Positions 8,333 through 17,386 of a stretch of 64,000 bases of DNA are shown piece by piece. Numbering within the stretch: position 1 is the stretch's first letter; every line of letters begins with the position of its first letter. The notes under the pieces were generated by a model, which was not told where the DNA came from, searched no databases, and saw only the letters and a program-made list of their open reading frames with translations. Origin of the DNA: DASRYH01 sp035687245 (GTDB taxonomy: Bacteria > Actinomycetota > Coriobacteriia > Anaerosomatales > PHET01); the NCBI GenBank assembly GCA_035687245.1, contig DASRYH010000028.1:119668-183667 (forward strand), in the 5' to 3' direction. A program made the position numbers and the translations under genes.

Positions 8333-9235
8333 CTATGCCTCCCCTCCTTCAGCGGAGGCTTCTTCTTCAATGCGGGTGCGCCGGGCCGAAAGAGCGGCCA
8401 GGCCACCGATCACAAGGGTCGGGACCGACACCTTGAGAGCGGCACTCGCGAGATCCGAGGTCATCGGAGCCAGATGGTCCTCAACCAGCGGGTCTGCCTT
8501 CGGCGGAGTCAGCAAGACGCTCTTGCCACCCCAGAACATGGAGCCGTTGCCGAGCCAGTTGCGGCTGAAAACACCAGGCGAGGTCTCGAGGTAGTAGCCG
8601 TTCGCACGGTCCTCGAGGTACGCCTTGATGTTGGCCTGGGAGTCCCAGACCATCGCCTTGGCGGGGCAGGTAGAGACGCACGCCGGCTCATGAGCGAGCT
8701 CGGGGATTGCGCCAGCGTCGGGCAGAATGCCACCGCCCTTGAGAACGAGCGTCGACTTCAGTCCGGTCACGTTGCGAGTCGGCAGCGCGTTAGCGGCGGT
8801 TGTTACGCCTGCGCGTCCATAGCACAACGTGCACTTGTTGGCCTTCGGGCTGGTCTGCGTCGTACGGCCGACACCCACCTTCGGGAAGCCGCCGCGCTGG
8901 CAGCCGACCTGACAGGGGTACTGACCGTTCTTGATGCAGAGGTCCGGACGGCACTTGCTCTCATCGACATCAACAGCGCCGTTGTCGCGCTTGATGATCG
9001 CCTTGTACGGGCACGCCGATGCGCACGGAGGCGACGGGCAGTGCCAGCAAGTGAACCGGACAAACGGGCCCATGTCCACGCGCTTCTGGCTCTTAATCGC
9101 CAGTCGCTGGTCGACCCCAACCTTCATGATTCCGATCGAGTCGGACTTCATGTTCCACTCGCGCTTGCAGGCGATAACGCAGCCGTTGCAGCGCATGCAC
9201 TTGTCTACATCCTGAAGGATTGCCATTAAGGTCAT
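8333..9235 (-). CDS. fdhB: Formate dehydrogenase iron-sulfur subunit (four [4Fe-4S])
   Basis: This 300-residue ferredoxin-like subunit has four cysteine groups: CMRCNGCVIACKR, CWHCPSPPCASACPYKA, CRPDLC..CQVGC and CTLCYGR..CVSTCPAKA, enough for four [4Fe-4S] clusters, as in FdnH/DmsB-type proteins. The third group is unusually spaced. A hydrophobic segment near residues 265-282 (VSVPTLVIGGLAALSA) may anchor it in the membrane. There is no signal peptide, as expected for a subunit carried out by the Tat signal of FdhA. The ATG at 9235 has GGGAGG upstream and lies 14 bases after the fdhA stop. Confidence 0.93.
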   Translation of the reverse strand: MTLMAILQDVDKCMRCNGCVIACKREWNMKSDSIGIMKVGVDQRLAIKSQKRVDMGPFVRFTCWHCPSPPCASACPYKAIIKRDNGAVDVDESKCRPDLCIKNGQYPCQVGCQRGGFPKVGVGRTTQTSPKANKCTLCYGRAGVTTAANALPTRNVTGLKSTLVLKGGGILPDAGAIPELAHEPACVSTCPAKAMVWDSQANIKAYLEDRANGYYLETSPGVFSRNWLGNGSMFWGGKSVLLTPPKADPLVEDHLAPMTSDLASAALKVSVPTLVIGGLAALSARRTRIEEEASAEGGEA

Positions 9236-9249
9236 TGCTCACACCTCCC

Positions 9250-12200
9250 TTACGCCTTGACGATCTTGCAGAGACAGGCCTTCGATTCAGGGATCGTCGT
9301 GTTCGCGTCCACCGCATCGATGCAGAGGTCGTTCGCACGCGCTCCAGTCGACATTCCGGCTTCACCCCAGTGCCACGGGATCGCCACGACGCCCTGACCA
9401 ACACGCTGGTTGGAGTCGACGCCGGCACCGACCTTGGCACGGAAGCCCTTGCCGAAGTTGTCCAGAGCCGGAACCGTGGAAGCCACGTTGTTCTTCGTGC
9501 GGCCGGTCTGGTCGGTCGTGGAGTTCGAACGAGCCGTAATCACGTTGACCCAGTCGCCGTCCTTGATGCCGTACTTGCGAGCATCGGCGGAGTGGATCTC
9601 GATCCATGCTTCGGGCTCGGTCTCGTTGTTCCACAGGTTGTTGCGGGTGATCGGACCGCCCTGGAAGTGCTCGACGCAGCGGATGGTGGTCAGCACCAAC
9701 GGGAAGTTGGCCACGGCACCGATGCTGGTGTCAGTCGGCACCAGGTTGCGGTACGAGTTGTCCGTCGAACCAGGAGCGATCGCGAGACCGTTGACCGAGT
9801 TGTAGCCCCAGTAGGAGGCAAGGTCCGGACGCGGGCTCTCGTAGGGCTCGGTGTGCGACGGGAAGCGGGCCGCGAGCGGCTGATGCGCAGGCTGCACGCC
9901 AGCCGACGTGAACACCTTGTCGGACAGACGGTGGTAGGTGCGGTAGGCCGTCGAGTAGTCGAGCACGCCGGAGTTGGTCGACGTGAACATTCTCGAGACG
10001 AGCTCAGCGCCCTGGAAGCCGTCAGCCTGGTCGCCCGGTACGTCGCCGTTGTTGTAGAACACACGGCGGTTGACGAGCCACGCGTAGCCCCAGTTCTTGT
10101 AGAGCATGTTGCCGCTCTTGGTGGCGGTGACAGCTGCGCTGTCGCCGCTGACGACGACCATGTCCGACTTGCCGCGGGACTTGGCGCGGATCGGGTAGTC
10201 GTTGCCCAGCGTCTCAAGGACGCCGTTGACCCAGCGACCAGTCGCGCCTGTGGCGTCCGGCCAGTCGCCGCCGCGGTTCGTGCGGTCCCAGTGATAGCCA
10301 TCCAGGTAGATCCAGATGGTTCCACCGTTGCCCTGCGGAGCGCACATCTGCTTGTAGACCTTCTTGGCCGAGGTCTCGGAGTCGAAGGTCGAGCCCCACG
10401 TCCAGCCATACTGGGAGCCGTAAAGGACCTCATAGGCGTCGGCGGTGTTGCCACCGAGGATGCCCAGGTCATTCCACTTCTGCTTGATGTGGCTGAACGC
10501 GCCAGCACCGTCAAGCGCCTTGGCGAAGCGGAGCAGCAGCTCAAGGTCGGTCTTGCTGTTGCCGAGCGGCGCAATCGCCTGGTAGCGCCACTGGAGCACG
10601 CGACCGGAGTTGGTGGCCGAGCCGGCCTCCTCGACGTGCGAGCACGCCGGGATCAGGTAGGTGACGCCGTCCTTGGTCGCGCCGTCGACGCCGTTCTGCT
10701 TGCGGTCGCACATCGCCGTCTCGTTGGCGAACATGTCGACGCACACCAGCAGGTCGAGCTCCTTGAGGGAAGCACGGATCTTGGACTGGTTCGGCTCGGT
10801 GACGGCGGGGTTCTGGCCCCAGACCATGCATGCCGTGATCTTGTCGGTACCGGCATAGGTCGGCAGCATCTTGCGGAACATCTTGATGTGGTTGTCGCCG
10901 TTGCCCTTCGGCCACATGGCGTACAGCCCGTCCATGTTCGCCTGATTGTCGGTGACAGCCGAAGCGGTCTCAGTGAACACGCTGCCGGCGTCCCACGTAC
11001 CGCGGTAGCTCGAGTCACCGAAGAACGCCTTCGTCATGTTGTAGAAGCCCTTCTGCTGAAGGCCTCCGTTGGTGTAGACGTAAGGGTCGGTGGCGCCAGC
11101 TCCGGCAGCACCGTTGATGCGGTTGCCGTAGAGCTTGTTCATGTAGTCGCCGAAGGCCTGGCCGACGCCCGGGTTACCGGAGTAGGCCGGGATGTTGCCG
11201 TAGAGCAGGCCCATGTCGGTCGAACCCTGAACGTTGTGGATACCACGCAGGGCGTTAATGCCACCGCCGGCACGACCCATGTTGCCCAGCAGCGTCTGGA
11301 TGACCGCGAACGACTTGACGTTCTGCGAGCCGCAGGTGTGCTGCGTGATGCCCATGGCGTAGAGCATGGTGGTGGAGCGGAAGCCCGCGAGCTTCGGATC
11401 GTTGACCGTTGCGCTGTAGGCGTCGGTATCGGCCGCGACACTGCTGCAGCGGCTGTTCTCGATCATGAGCTCGGCGACGGTGATCAACTCGGCCGCGGAG
11501 CAGCCGCAGATGTCGGCAACGACTGCCGGCGTGTAGGGCGCAACGTGCGACTTCAGCTTCATGTAGGCCGTGTCGGCAGTCTCGATGTCTGTGACCGCAA
11601 CCGGGAAGCCGGTGATCGTGTTCGCGCCCTGAGTGAACGTGGCACGCTCGTAGTCAGTACCCGCGACCTTGATCGTCGCATCCGTGTACTTCGGGCGGCC
11701 GGTGATGGCTGTTGCGGTGTTCACGCCATCCGGGAAGTGGTTCTTGTTGGCAGTGGCCTCGTGGAACGCCTTGAAGCGGGTCCACTGGTTGGCGTGAACG
11801 CCATTCTTGAGGCCCGTGCCGGTGCCCTGCGCGTCGATCATGTAGTTGATCAGTCCGTTGACGAACGCGATGTCAGTGCCAGGACGGATACGCACGTACA
11901 TGTCGGCGAGAACCGCGGTGCGCGTCTTGCGGGGATCGATCACGACGAGCTTGGCGGCGGGCTTGTTGGAGGTGTACTCGTTGCCAGCGCGATCGGTGTA
12001 CTTGCCGGGGCCGCGGCGGGCGTTGTTGATGTGCGCCATACACGCGGGGTGGTTCTCGCTGGGGTTCGCGCCCATTGCGATGACGAGCGTCGAGTTACCG
12101 ATATCGCCCCAGTTGTTCGTCATAGAGCCTCGTCCGAAGGAGGCGGCCAGACCGGCCACCGTGGACGAGTGTCATATACGAGCCTGGTGCTCGGTGTTGC

Positions 12201-12810
12201 TCGTACCGAAGTTCGCGATCAGCTTGCGATAAACGTAGTTCGGCTCGTTGTTGATGTGCGACGAGCCAAAGAACGCGACCGACTTGCTGTTGGTGTTGGC
12301 GGCGTTCCAGTCGGCTGCACGAGCCGTGACCATTCCGGTCGCGATCTCGTCGAAGGCCGTCTGAAGCGGCATTGCGCTCCAACCGCCATTGCCGATGCGC
12401 TTGTAAGCGACGCCATTCGAGGTCCCGTCGGCGGCGAACACGTTGTTGACCGGGTGCGAACCCGTGTACGCACCAATACGGCGGGAGTTGTTGACAAGCT
12501 GGAGTGATCCTGCGCCCTTGGCGCACAGGCCACCGGTGTTCATCGGAGACTCGAAGTCACCGTAGAGGTCGACGACCTTACCGGTGGTGTTGTCCTTCAC
12601 GACGCGCTGACCGCAGCTGGCGGAGCAGTACGGGCACGTAGTGGAGGTGACGGTGTAGTTTGCCTGGCCTTCGTAAGCAGCAGCCTTCTCGGGGTCATAG
12701 GTGAACCCGAGGCCACACGTGGCTGCCGCCGCCGCAGCGGCAGTGGTCTTGAGGAAGTCCCTACGTGAGACTCCAAATCCACCACCCTGCGCGGTGTCCC
12801 TAGTAGCCAT
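9250..12810 (-). CDS. fdhA: Formate dehydrogenase major subunit, selenocysteine-containing, Tat-exported
   Basis: Two abutting reading frames separated by a single TGA (12174-12172) form one 1186-residue protein with selenocysteine at position 213. The context is HQARI-Sec-HSSTVAGL, the active-site motif of selenium formate dehydrogenases. The N-terminus has the Tat motif SRRDFLK and a hydrophobic stretch, so the enzyme acts outside the membrane. CPYC..CGQ..CAKG binds a [4Fe-4S] cluster; the C-terminal molybdopterin-dinucleotide domain contains PWHWGEAGMSTGARANDL. It catalyses formate oxidation or CO2 reduction with a W or Mo bis-MGD cofactor. A SECIS hairpin follows the UGA. It is longer than E. 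coli FdnG (1015 residues). AGGAAAGGGT precedes the ATG. Confidence 0.96.
12142..12160 (-). promoter_or_regulatory. Bacterial SECIS hairpin of fdhA
   Basis: Eleven bases after the UGA, the minus strand forms GGTGGCC-GGTCT-GGCCGCC, a 7-bp stem with one U-G pair and a GGUCU apical loop. Spacing and loop match the E. coli fdhF SECIS recognised by SelB, and the GU in the loop is the known SelB contact. It lies wholly within coding sequence, encoding VAGLA. Confidence 0.92.
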
Positions 12811-13140
12811 ACCCTTTCCTCTCTTCTCTGGCCGGTCTCTGACCAGATTGCTAGGCTCTGTCGCTTGTGCGGGGCTACTCCCCGGCGATCACCGTGATAC
12901 CTACTCCTGACTGATGCGGTTCGCTTGCGACCGAACAAGAAAAAACCGGTGCACAGGGCAGCAGAATCGCCTTCCTGCGCACCGGTCTCGAGAGACAGGT
13001 GTGGTGAAGTTGACGGTTCCTTACCCCTGGGTGCGCTGAACAGAGCCCGGTTTACCGGACCGGAAAACGCTCGTGTTCGCGCGTCTCCTTTCCAATAAGG
13101 GAGGCGAAGGGGTTTCCCCCCACACCCTAATCGGCCCAAG
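12811..13140 (-). promoter_or_regulatory. Structured 5' leader of the fdh operon, candidate attenuator or riboswitch
   Basis: On the minus strand this stretch before fdhA can form several hairpins. In order: GGGGAAACCCC; GCCTCC/GGAGAC; a GAGC-CCGGT..ACCGG-GCTC arm at about 13041-13066; a strong terminator (12986-12940); GTTCG/CGAAC; ATCACGGTGAT; and CGGGG/CCCCG close to the start codon. ACCGG/CCGGT elements occur both before and inside the terminator, so alternative pairing is possible. I cannot match it to a riboswitch class. Tungstate/molybdate cofactor, formate or selenium status would be logical inputs. Confidence 0.5.
12940..12986 (-). terminator. Intrinsic terminator within the fdh leader
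   Basis: The minus strand has a 13-bp stem (ACCGGTGCGCAGG with CCTGTGCACCGGT, one G-U pair), a 16-base loop and a run of six T. It lies about 130 bases before the fdhA ATG and 370 bases after the upstream stop codon, so premature termination of the fdh transcript is the likeliest role. Confidence 0.8.
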
Positions 13141-13231
13141 TACCATGACGTATTGACGCTGTAGGTCGCGAGGGCTCGGAGACCGTCTGAATTGTCAAGA
13201 GTCGTGCACCGGATAATGCCTGTTAATCACT

Positions 13232-13265
13232 GGAAGGACTTTGTAACAGTTGTTACGAGCCTTCC
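13232..13265. repeat. Nested inverted repeat upstream of the fdh leader
   Basis: GGAAGG..CCTTCC encloses a tighter repeat GTAACA-GT-TGTTAC (13243-13256). The inner dyad has the size and symmetry of a dimeric regulator site; the outer arms would let an RNA copy fold into a hairpin. It lies between the NHL-protein stop and the fdh leader. A further dyad, ACACTCT..AGAGTGT, is at 13272-13299. No other gene is visible in 13141-13355. Confidence 0.45.
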
Positions 13266-13355
13266 ACGACCACACTCTACGGACTGCTCGGCAGAGTGTC
13301 AATCTCCACAGAAGCAACAAACATTCCGACACGGCGAACTGCAGGAAAATAGTCG

Positions 13356-14891
13356 CTACTGTGCGCCGCCGCCGACCTCATTGACGAACTCGTCGACGTC
13401 CAGAACGCGAATCTGCGAGATGATGCCGAGGCGCCTCAGCTCCACGTCGGTGGTGAGCAAGGCACGCGCTCGATCCGCCATGGTCAGGTAGATCGCCTCG
13501 CTCTCGCCGCAGCGCAGCTTCTCGCGCAGCGCGGCGACATCGCTGGGTGAATACTCATCGAAGGAGATCACGTCCACGAGCTTGAGGCCGTCGACTTCGA
13601 CATCCTCGTAGTGCGCCCGGTCGCTCTCAGGCGCGACGTAGCGAACGCGCTTCTTCAGCAGATCGGCCCTGCCCGCTTCGACCAGTCCGGTCACGAACAC
13701 CGGCGTCACGATGTAGCGACGGCGGCGGAGCAGAAGCAGCAGCGGCAAGAACAGCAGGGGTATGGCGCACGTGCCCCACTGCCAGCCCGCCTGTGGCACG
13801 TAGCGTGACGGCACGACGAAGGCCGGCCAGCTCCACACCTGCACTTGGTTGTTCTCACGATCGGTGATGAAGATGCGGCCCTTCGTGTCGGTCGCGATGT
13901 CGTTGGGATAGTTGAACTGGCCCGGCCCGAAGCCTCGCTCGCCGAAGGAGACGAGGCGCTTGCCGCTCAGGTCGAAGATGTCGATCTGGTGAGCCAGCGC
14001 GTCAACAACGTAGAGCCGCTTCTTGTCGTCGATCTCAAGGCCGCGGGGTACGCCGGACGTGTCGATGACCTTCTTGAACTTGGCCTTCGCGTCGAGGACT
14101 TGGACTCGCCGGTTGTCGCCATCGGCAACGTAGACGTATCCGTTCGGCGCAACCGCCAATCCGTTCGGGAAGAAGAACTCCCCTCGCCCCTCCTGAATCT
14201 GCGTGACCTGGCGCGTCTTGCCGATCATGGCAGTCCTACTGCCGTCTTCGGAGAAGTAGATGAGCCGATGCTTGTCGGTCTGGCCGACATCCGTGGCCCG
14301 CAGTGCGCCGGCCTTGTCGAACGCGAGCGCAAGTGGCGTCCAGTTGAAGTCCGGCTCGTTCACAGGCTCGAAGCGCCGCTTGAACGTTCCGTCCATACCG
14401 AAGATGAAGATGCCTCTTAGGCGACGGTCGGTTACCCAAACCTCGTTGTGGATGATCTGAAGATGGACGGGGTTGCGAAGCGCGCCTTTCGCGGTCTTGT
14501 TGAACGCGCGCAGGAAGCGGCCGCGGGCGGTAAACACGCTGACGCGACGCTTCCCAAAGTCGACAACGTAGACGTTGCCGTTCGCGGCGACATCTACGCC
14601 GATAGGCTTAGTGAGCGCGTTGGCGCCGGTGCCCGTGATCGAGTACAGGTACCGCGGAGGCGCGAGGGCCTCGCCCTCCCGGCCGATCGCCGGAATGGGG
14701 AGGCTTCGGTTACTGGACCACCAAAAGGTCAGAAACAGCGCAATGCCCAGCAGCAAGAGCAGAAGGACGAGCAAGATGATCCGTCGCCTGCGCTCGCGGC
14801 GCGTGAGTGAGTGGCGCGGCTGCAGAGCGAGGTTATCTCGCACGGCGTCGTCGGAGGACGCGGTGCCTTCATTCATGAGATCACTTGTCAT
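13356..14891 (-). CDS. NHL-repeat beta-propeller protein with two membrane segments and a PIN-like cytoplasmic tail
   Basis: This 511-residue protein has a basic N-terminus, a membrane segment at about residues 38-60, and an extracytoplasmic NHL propeller. Repeats such as GVDVAANGNVYVVDFGKRRV and GLAVAPNGYVYVADGDNRRV make up about residues 85-360. A second membrane segment follows (CAIPLLFLPLLLLL), then a basic stop and a cytoplasmic domain of about 120 residues. That tail (CGESEAIYLTMADRARALLTTDVELRRLG) resembles the C-terminal half of PIN/DUF3368 nucleases but seems to lack the first acidic residue. Its start overlaps the TPR gene before it. A start at 14876 is also possible. An outside sensor or scaffold linked to an inside effector is a guess. 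Confidence 0.8.
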   Translation of the reverse strand: MTSDLMNEGTASSDDAVRDNLALQPRHSLTRRERRRRIILLVLLLLLLGIALFLTFWWSSNRSLPIPAIGREGEALAPPRYLYSITGTGANALTKPIGVDVAANGNVYVVDFGKRRVSVFTARGRFLRAFNKTAKGALRNPVHLQIIHNEVWVTDRRLRGIFIFGMDGTFKRRFEPVNEPDFNWTPLALAFDKAGALRATDVGQTDKHRLIYFSEDGSRTAMIGKTRQVTQIQEGRGEFFFPNGLAVAPNGYVYVADGDNRRVQVLDAKAKFKKVIDTSGVPRGLEIDDKKRLYVVDALAHQIDIFDLSGKRLVSFGERGFGPGQFNYPNDIATDTKGRIFITDRENNQVQVWSWPAFVVPSRYVPQAGWQWGTCAIPLLFLPLLLLLRRRRYIVTPVFVTGLVEAGRADLLKKRVRYVAPESDRAHYEDVEVDGLKLVDVISFDEYSPSDVAALREKLRCGESEAIYLTMADRARALLTTDVELRRLGIISQIRVLDVDEFVNEVGGGAQ

Positions 14892-15888
14892 CGTTGATCC
14901 GATCGAGTGCGGCCTTCGCGGCGGCGTTATCGGGCTGGATATCGAGGATGCTCTGGTACGTATCGGCAGCTGCGGTCTTATCGCCGGTAGCTGCGTAGAG
15001 CCGTGCGAGGAGCATCAAGCCGTCTACATCCTTTGGCTTGAGCGCCACCGCCACTCGCACCTCAGTGAGGGCCTGCTCGGGGTTGCTCTTCTCTAGCCTG
15101 CGTGCGGTCGCCATGCGATCGGAGAAGGTGCCGAGCTTGGCCAGCGCCTCCGCGGGTTCCTTGCGCTCGGGAGCCGCGTCGGTAGCGATTCGCAGGTGCT
15201 GAGCGGCGCCAGCCTCGTCCTTTTCGGCAAGCAGCACTACGCCGTACTCGTAGTTCGCTTGCGCCATGAGCGGCTCGAAGGCGATCGCGTACGCCAGCTC
15301 CTCTTTGTACTGGTCGTTGGCGCCCAGGCCCTTGTAGGCCTGCGCGAGGAGGAAGTGCGTGTCCGAAGCGGTGCGGTTGACGCGCAGGGCGGCCTTGAAG
15401 TACCCGACGGCGTCTTCGTACTTCTTCTGTTCGAGCAGGGTGTTGGCGAGGTAGAAGTTCGCGGTCTCGTACTGCTTGGTCGCCTTGTTGTTCTGCTGCT
15501 TGTCCAAGATCTCGATGGCTTTGCGCCAGTAGTTCTCCGAAGTCGCCCAGTCTTTGCGTTGCGCGGTGACGAAACCAAGTCCCGTCAGCGCCGTGACGTT
15601 GGTCTTCTGAAGCTTGAGGACCGCCTGATACTGGGCGACGGCCTCATCGCCCATGCCTGAGGCGGAGTAGGCCTGGGCAAGCTGAAGTCGCAAGTCGACG
15701 CTCTTGGGGTTCTTCTTGATCATCGCCTGAAGCTCGCTGACGGCACGCGAGATAGGTGCCGACGCGCGCGTTGCGCGGTTCTGGCTCCAGACGGAGTAGC
15801 CGAGATAGGCCGTTACGGCCAGGAGGACGACTGCGACCAGGACGATGGTCGCGTCGAGCGGGCGGACCTGCTTGATCTTCTCCAGCAA
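14881..15888 (-). CDS. Membrane-anchored TPR protein
   Basis: The 335-residue protein has one N-terminal membrane segment (residues 12-33, TIVLVAVVLLAVTAYLGYSV) and then about seven tetratricopeptide repeats on the outer side, for example LRLQLAQAYSASGMGDEAVA, THFLLAQAYKGLGANDQYK and LMLLARLYAATGDKTAAADT. TPR arrays usually hold protein partners. It overlaps the NHL-propeller gene by 11 bases, so the two are probably made together and may interact. The start is a TTG preceded by AAGGGG. The fur gene diverges upstream. Confidence 0.85.
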   Translation of the reverse strand: MLEKIKQVRPLDATIVLVAVVLLAVTAYLGYSVWSQNRATRASAPISRAVSELQAMIKKNPKSVDLRLQLAQAYSASGMGDEAVAQYQAVLKLQKTNVTALTGLGFVTAQRKDWATSENYWRKAIEILDKQQNNKATKQYETANFYLANTLLEQKKYEDAVGYFKAALRVNRTASDTHFLLAQAYKGLGANDQYKEELAYAIAFEPLMAQANYEYGVVLLAEKDEAGAAQHLRIATDAAPERKEPAEALAKLGTFSDRMATARRLEKSNPEQALTEVRVAVALKPKDVDGLMLLARLYAATGDKTAAADTYQSILDIQPDNAAAKAALDRINDDK

Positions 15889-16113
15889 TGCGCTTACCCC
15901 TTGTGCTTCGTGTGCTGCGCCTTCGACGTCTGCCGGGACGTGTTCCGATAGTGCGCTTCTCCGTCGCGGGAAGTACGACGCCGTGTCTTATAGCAAAGAT
16001 GGTGACAAGTCGCGTCGCGAGGTGAGTTGGTCGCGCCTCGCCGCGCGTCAGAATACGCCGCGCGTCTCCGCAGGTCAAAAAGCCCGATTGAGTGAAGTCT
16101 TCGGAAAGACGGG

Positions 16114-16147
16114 TACAATCGGCTTGCTAGTTGAGAATGATTCTCGA
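16114..16147 (+). promoter_or_regulatory. Promoter region with Fur-type box upstream of the metal regulator
   Basis: A TACAAT -10 box (16114-16119) is followed at 16131-16147 by TTGAGAATGATTCTCGA. This is a dyad of 8-base arms around a central G with one mismatched pair, in the 7-1-7 arrangement typical of Fur, Zur and PerR sites. A regulator bound there would cover the start of the transcript and block fur-cbiMQO expression when metal is plentiful. No convincing -35 box is seen. Confidence 0.65.
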
Positions 16148-16167
16148 TAAGGGGAGCGCTTCACACG

Positions 16168-16581
16168 GTGTCAGCCAACGCCCCATTCGGCACAATGAGA
16201 CAGACCGCCGCCAGGCGCGCGATCGGCCTCGCAGTCGACGCGTTCGAAGGCACATTCACTGTCGATGACCTCGTCGCAACGGTAAGGCGCGACCATGCTT
16301 CCGCATCGATAGCCACGGTGTATCGAGCGGTTGGAATCCTCGAGGCGTCGCGCGTCATCGAGCGAGTGGGGCACCGCGACGGAGCTGCGCTGTACGTGCG
16401 CTGCGCGCATGGGTCGCATCACCATCACCACATCGTCTGCGACTCCTGCGGTAGGACCGAGGAGACCGAGTGCCCAGTGGGTGGCGTGAAGGCGACTTCC
16501 GTATCGGGATTCGTCGTCACGCGACATGAGGTCACGCTCTACGGGCTGTGCCCGGACTGCGCGAAGACTGGCGGGCGCTAA
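16168..16581 (+). CDS. Fur-family metalloregulator
   Basis: This 137-residue protein has the Fur winged-helix (TVDDLVATVRRDHASASIATVYRAVGIL) and dimerisation domain. A histidine run, GSHHHHHIVCDSCG, forms the sensory metal site region; CDSC and CPDC give the structural zinc site. It is likely autoregulated through the dyad just upstream. One base separates its stop from cbiM, so it should control the CbiMQO importer. Fur, Zur and Nur types cannot be told apart here; nickel, cobalt or zinc are all possible signals. The start is a GTG with GGGGAG upstream. Confidence 0.9.
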   Translation: MSANAPFGTMRQTAARRAIGLAVDAFEGTFTVDDLVATVRRDHASASIATVYRAVGILEASRVIERVGHRDGAALYVRCAHGSHHHHHIVCDSCGRTEETECPVGGVKATSVSGFVVTRHEVTLYGLCPDCAKTGGR

Positions 16582-16582
16582 G

Positions 16583-17386
16583 ATGTCGCACCTGCACGTT
16601 CCTGACGGCGTCTTGCCGTGGTGGCTCGTGATCGCGGGCTGGCTTGTCACCGCTGCAATCGTGGGAGTCTGCATCCGCGTGGTCTCCGCCGACGACATGC
16701 GACGCCGCATCCCGCTCATCGGCGCGGTCGCTGCGCTGATGCTCGTGGGCATGTCGAGCGAGATCGTTCCAATCGCTTACCACATCAACCTCACCGTGGT
16801 CGGTGGCATCCTCATCGGACCCGTCCTCGCCTGGCCGGCCGCGCTCGTGGTCGTGACGATCCTGGCACTGCTCGGGCATGGCGGAGTCACCGTCATCGGA
16901 CTCAACACGCTCGTGATCGGTGCCGAGATGGCGCTTGGGGCATGGCTCTTCCGCGCGCTTCGACGCGCGCTTGGCCCCCGCCGAAGTGGTTGGAGTGCGG
17001 CGCTGGCCACGGTGGCGACGCTCGCGCTCACGACCTCAATGTTGGTGGGCATCGTCGCGCTCGGGGGCGCACCGGCAGCAAGCCGCGAGTCAGGCGCGTT
17101 CGACCCGGCGACGCTGCGCTTCGAGAACCCCTTCGGCAAGTGGGTGCTTGGTAGCGAGACGCTGAATGCTGGCGAGCCGACGCCGCCTGCCGAGGATCCG
17201 GCGATGTCGCTTACGCGCTTCGCGCTCATGGTCTACACGCTCGGATCGATCGGGTGGGTCATCGAGGCAGCGGTCACGGGCGGGATCATCAGCTTCATCG
17301 CCGGCGTTCGGCCGTCGCTTGTCGAGGCAGGCGGGCTCGCCGAAGACGGTCACCGCAGTGTCGGCGACGAAGGAAGTCACGTCTGA
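16583..17386 (+). CDS. cbiM: ECF-type metal transporter substrate-specific component CbiM
   Basis: The 267-residue membrane protein starts MSHLHVPDGVLP. The H-x-P-D-G N-terminus is the hallmark of CbiM/NikM, in which the N-terminal histidine coordinates Co2+ or Ni2+. About seven membrane segments are seen, with a long outside loop between the last two pairs (residues about 175-215) that is Pro/Glu-rich. There is no separate CbiN gene. Its stop overlaps the cbiQ ATG. Cobalt is plausible because a B12-binding protein is encoded at 45287-45943, and nickel is equally possible. Confidence 0.9.
   Translation: MSHLHVPDGVLPWWLVIAGWLVTAAIVGVCIRVVSADDMRRRIPLIGAVAALMLVGMSSEIVPIAYHINLTVVGGILIGPVLAWPAALVVVTILALLGHGGVTVIGLNTLVIGAEMALGAWLFRALRRALGPRRSGWSAALATVATLALTTSMLVGIVALGGAPAASRESGAFDPATLRFENPFGKWVLGSETLNAGEPTPPAEDPAMSLTRFALMVYTLGSIGWVIEAAVTGGIISFIAGVRPSLVEAGGLAEDGHRSVGDEGSHV

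Noticed and set aside
12172..12174. fdhA as a pseudogene or frameshift
   Set aside because: Both sides are in the same frame, the only lesion is UGA at the known Sec site, and a SECIS follows.
9220..12507. Open frame of 1095 codons on the plus strand opposite fdhA
   Set aside because: It mirrors fdhA codon bias in a high-GC genome, has low-complexity Arg/Val/Asp-rich composition and no motifs.
12866..12883. GGGGAGTAGC resembling the start of the yybP-ykoY manganese riboswitch
   Set aside because: The partner elements and overall length of that class are missing; the bases form a simple CGGGG/CCCCG hairpin close to fdhA.
13192..13491. Small plus-strand open frame upstream of the fdh leader
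   Set aside because: No ribosome site or motif, and it runs antisense into the NHL gene.
16583..16600. CTG start for CbiM, giving M-H-V-P-D-G exactly
   Set aside because: ATG three codons earlier gives MSHLHVPDG and fits the short gap after the fur-type gene. A CTG start would be rare and is not needed.
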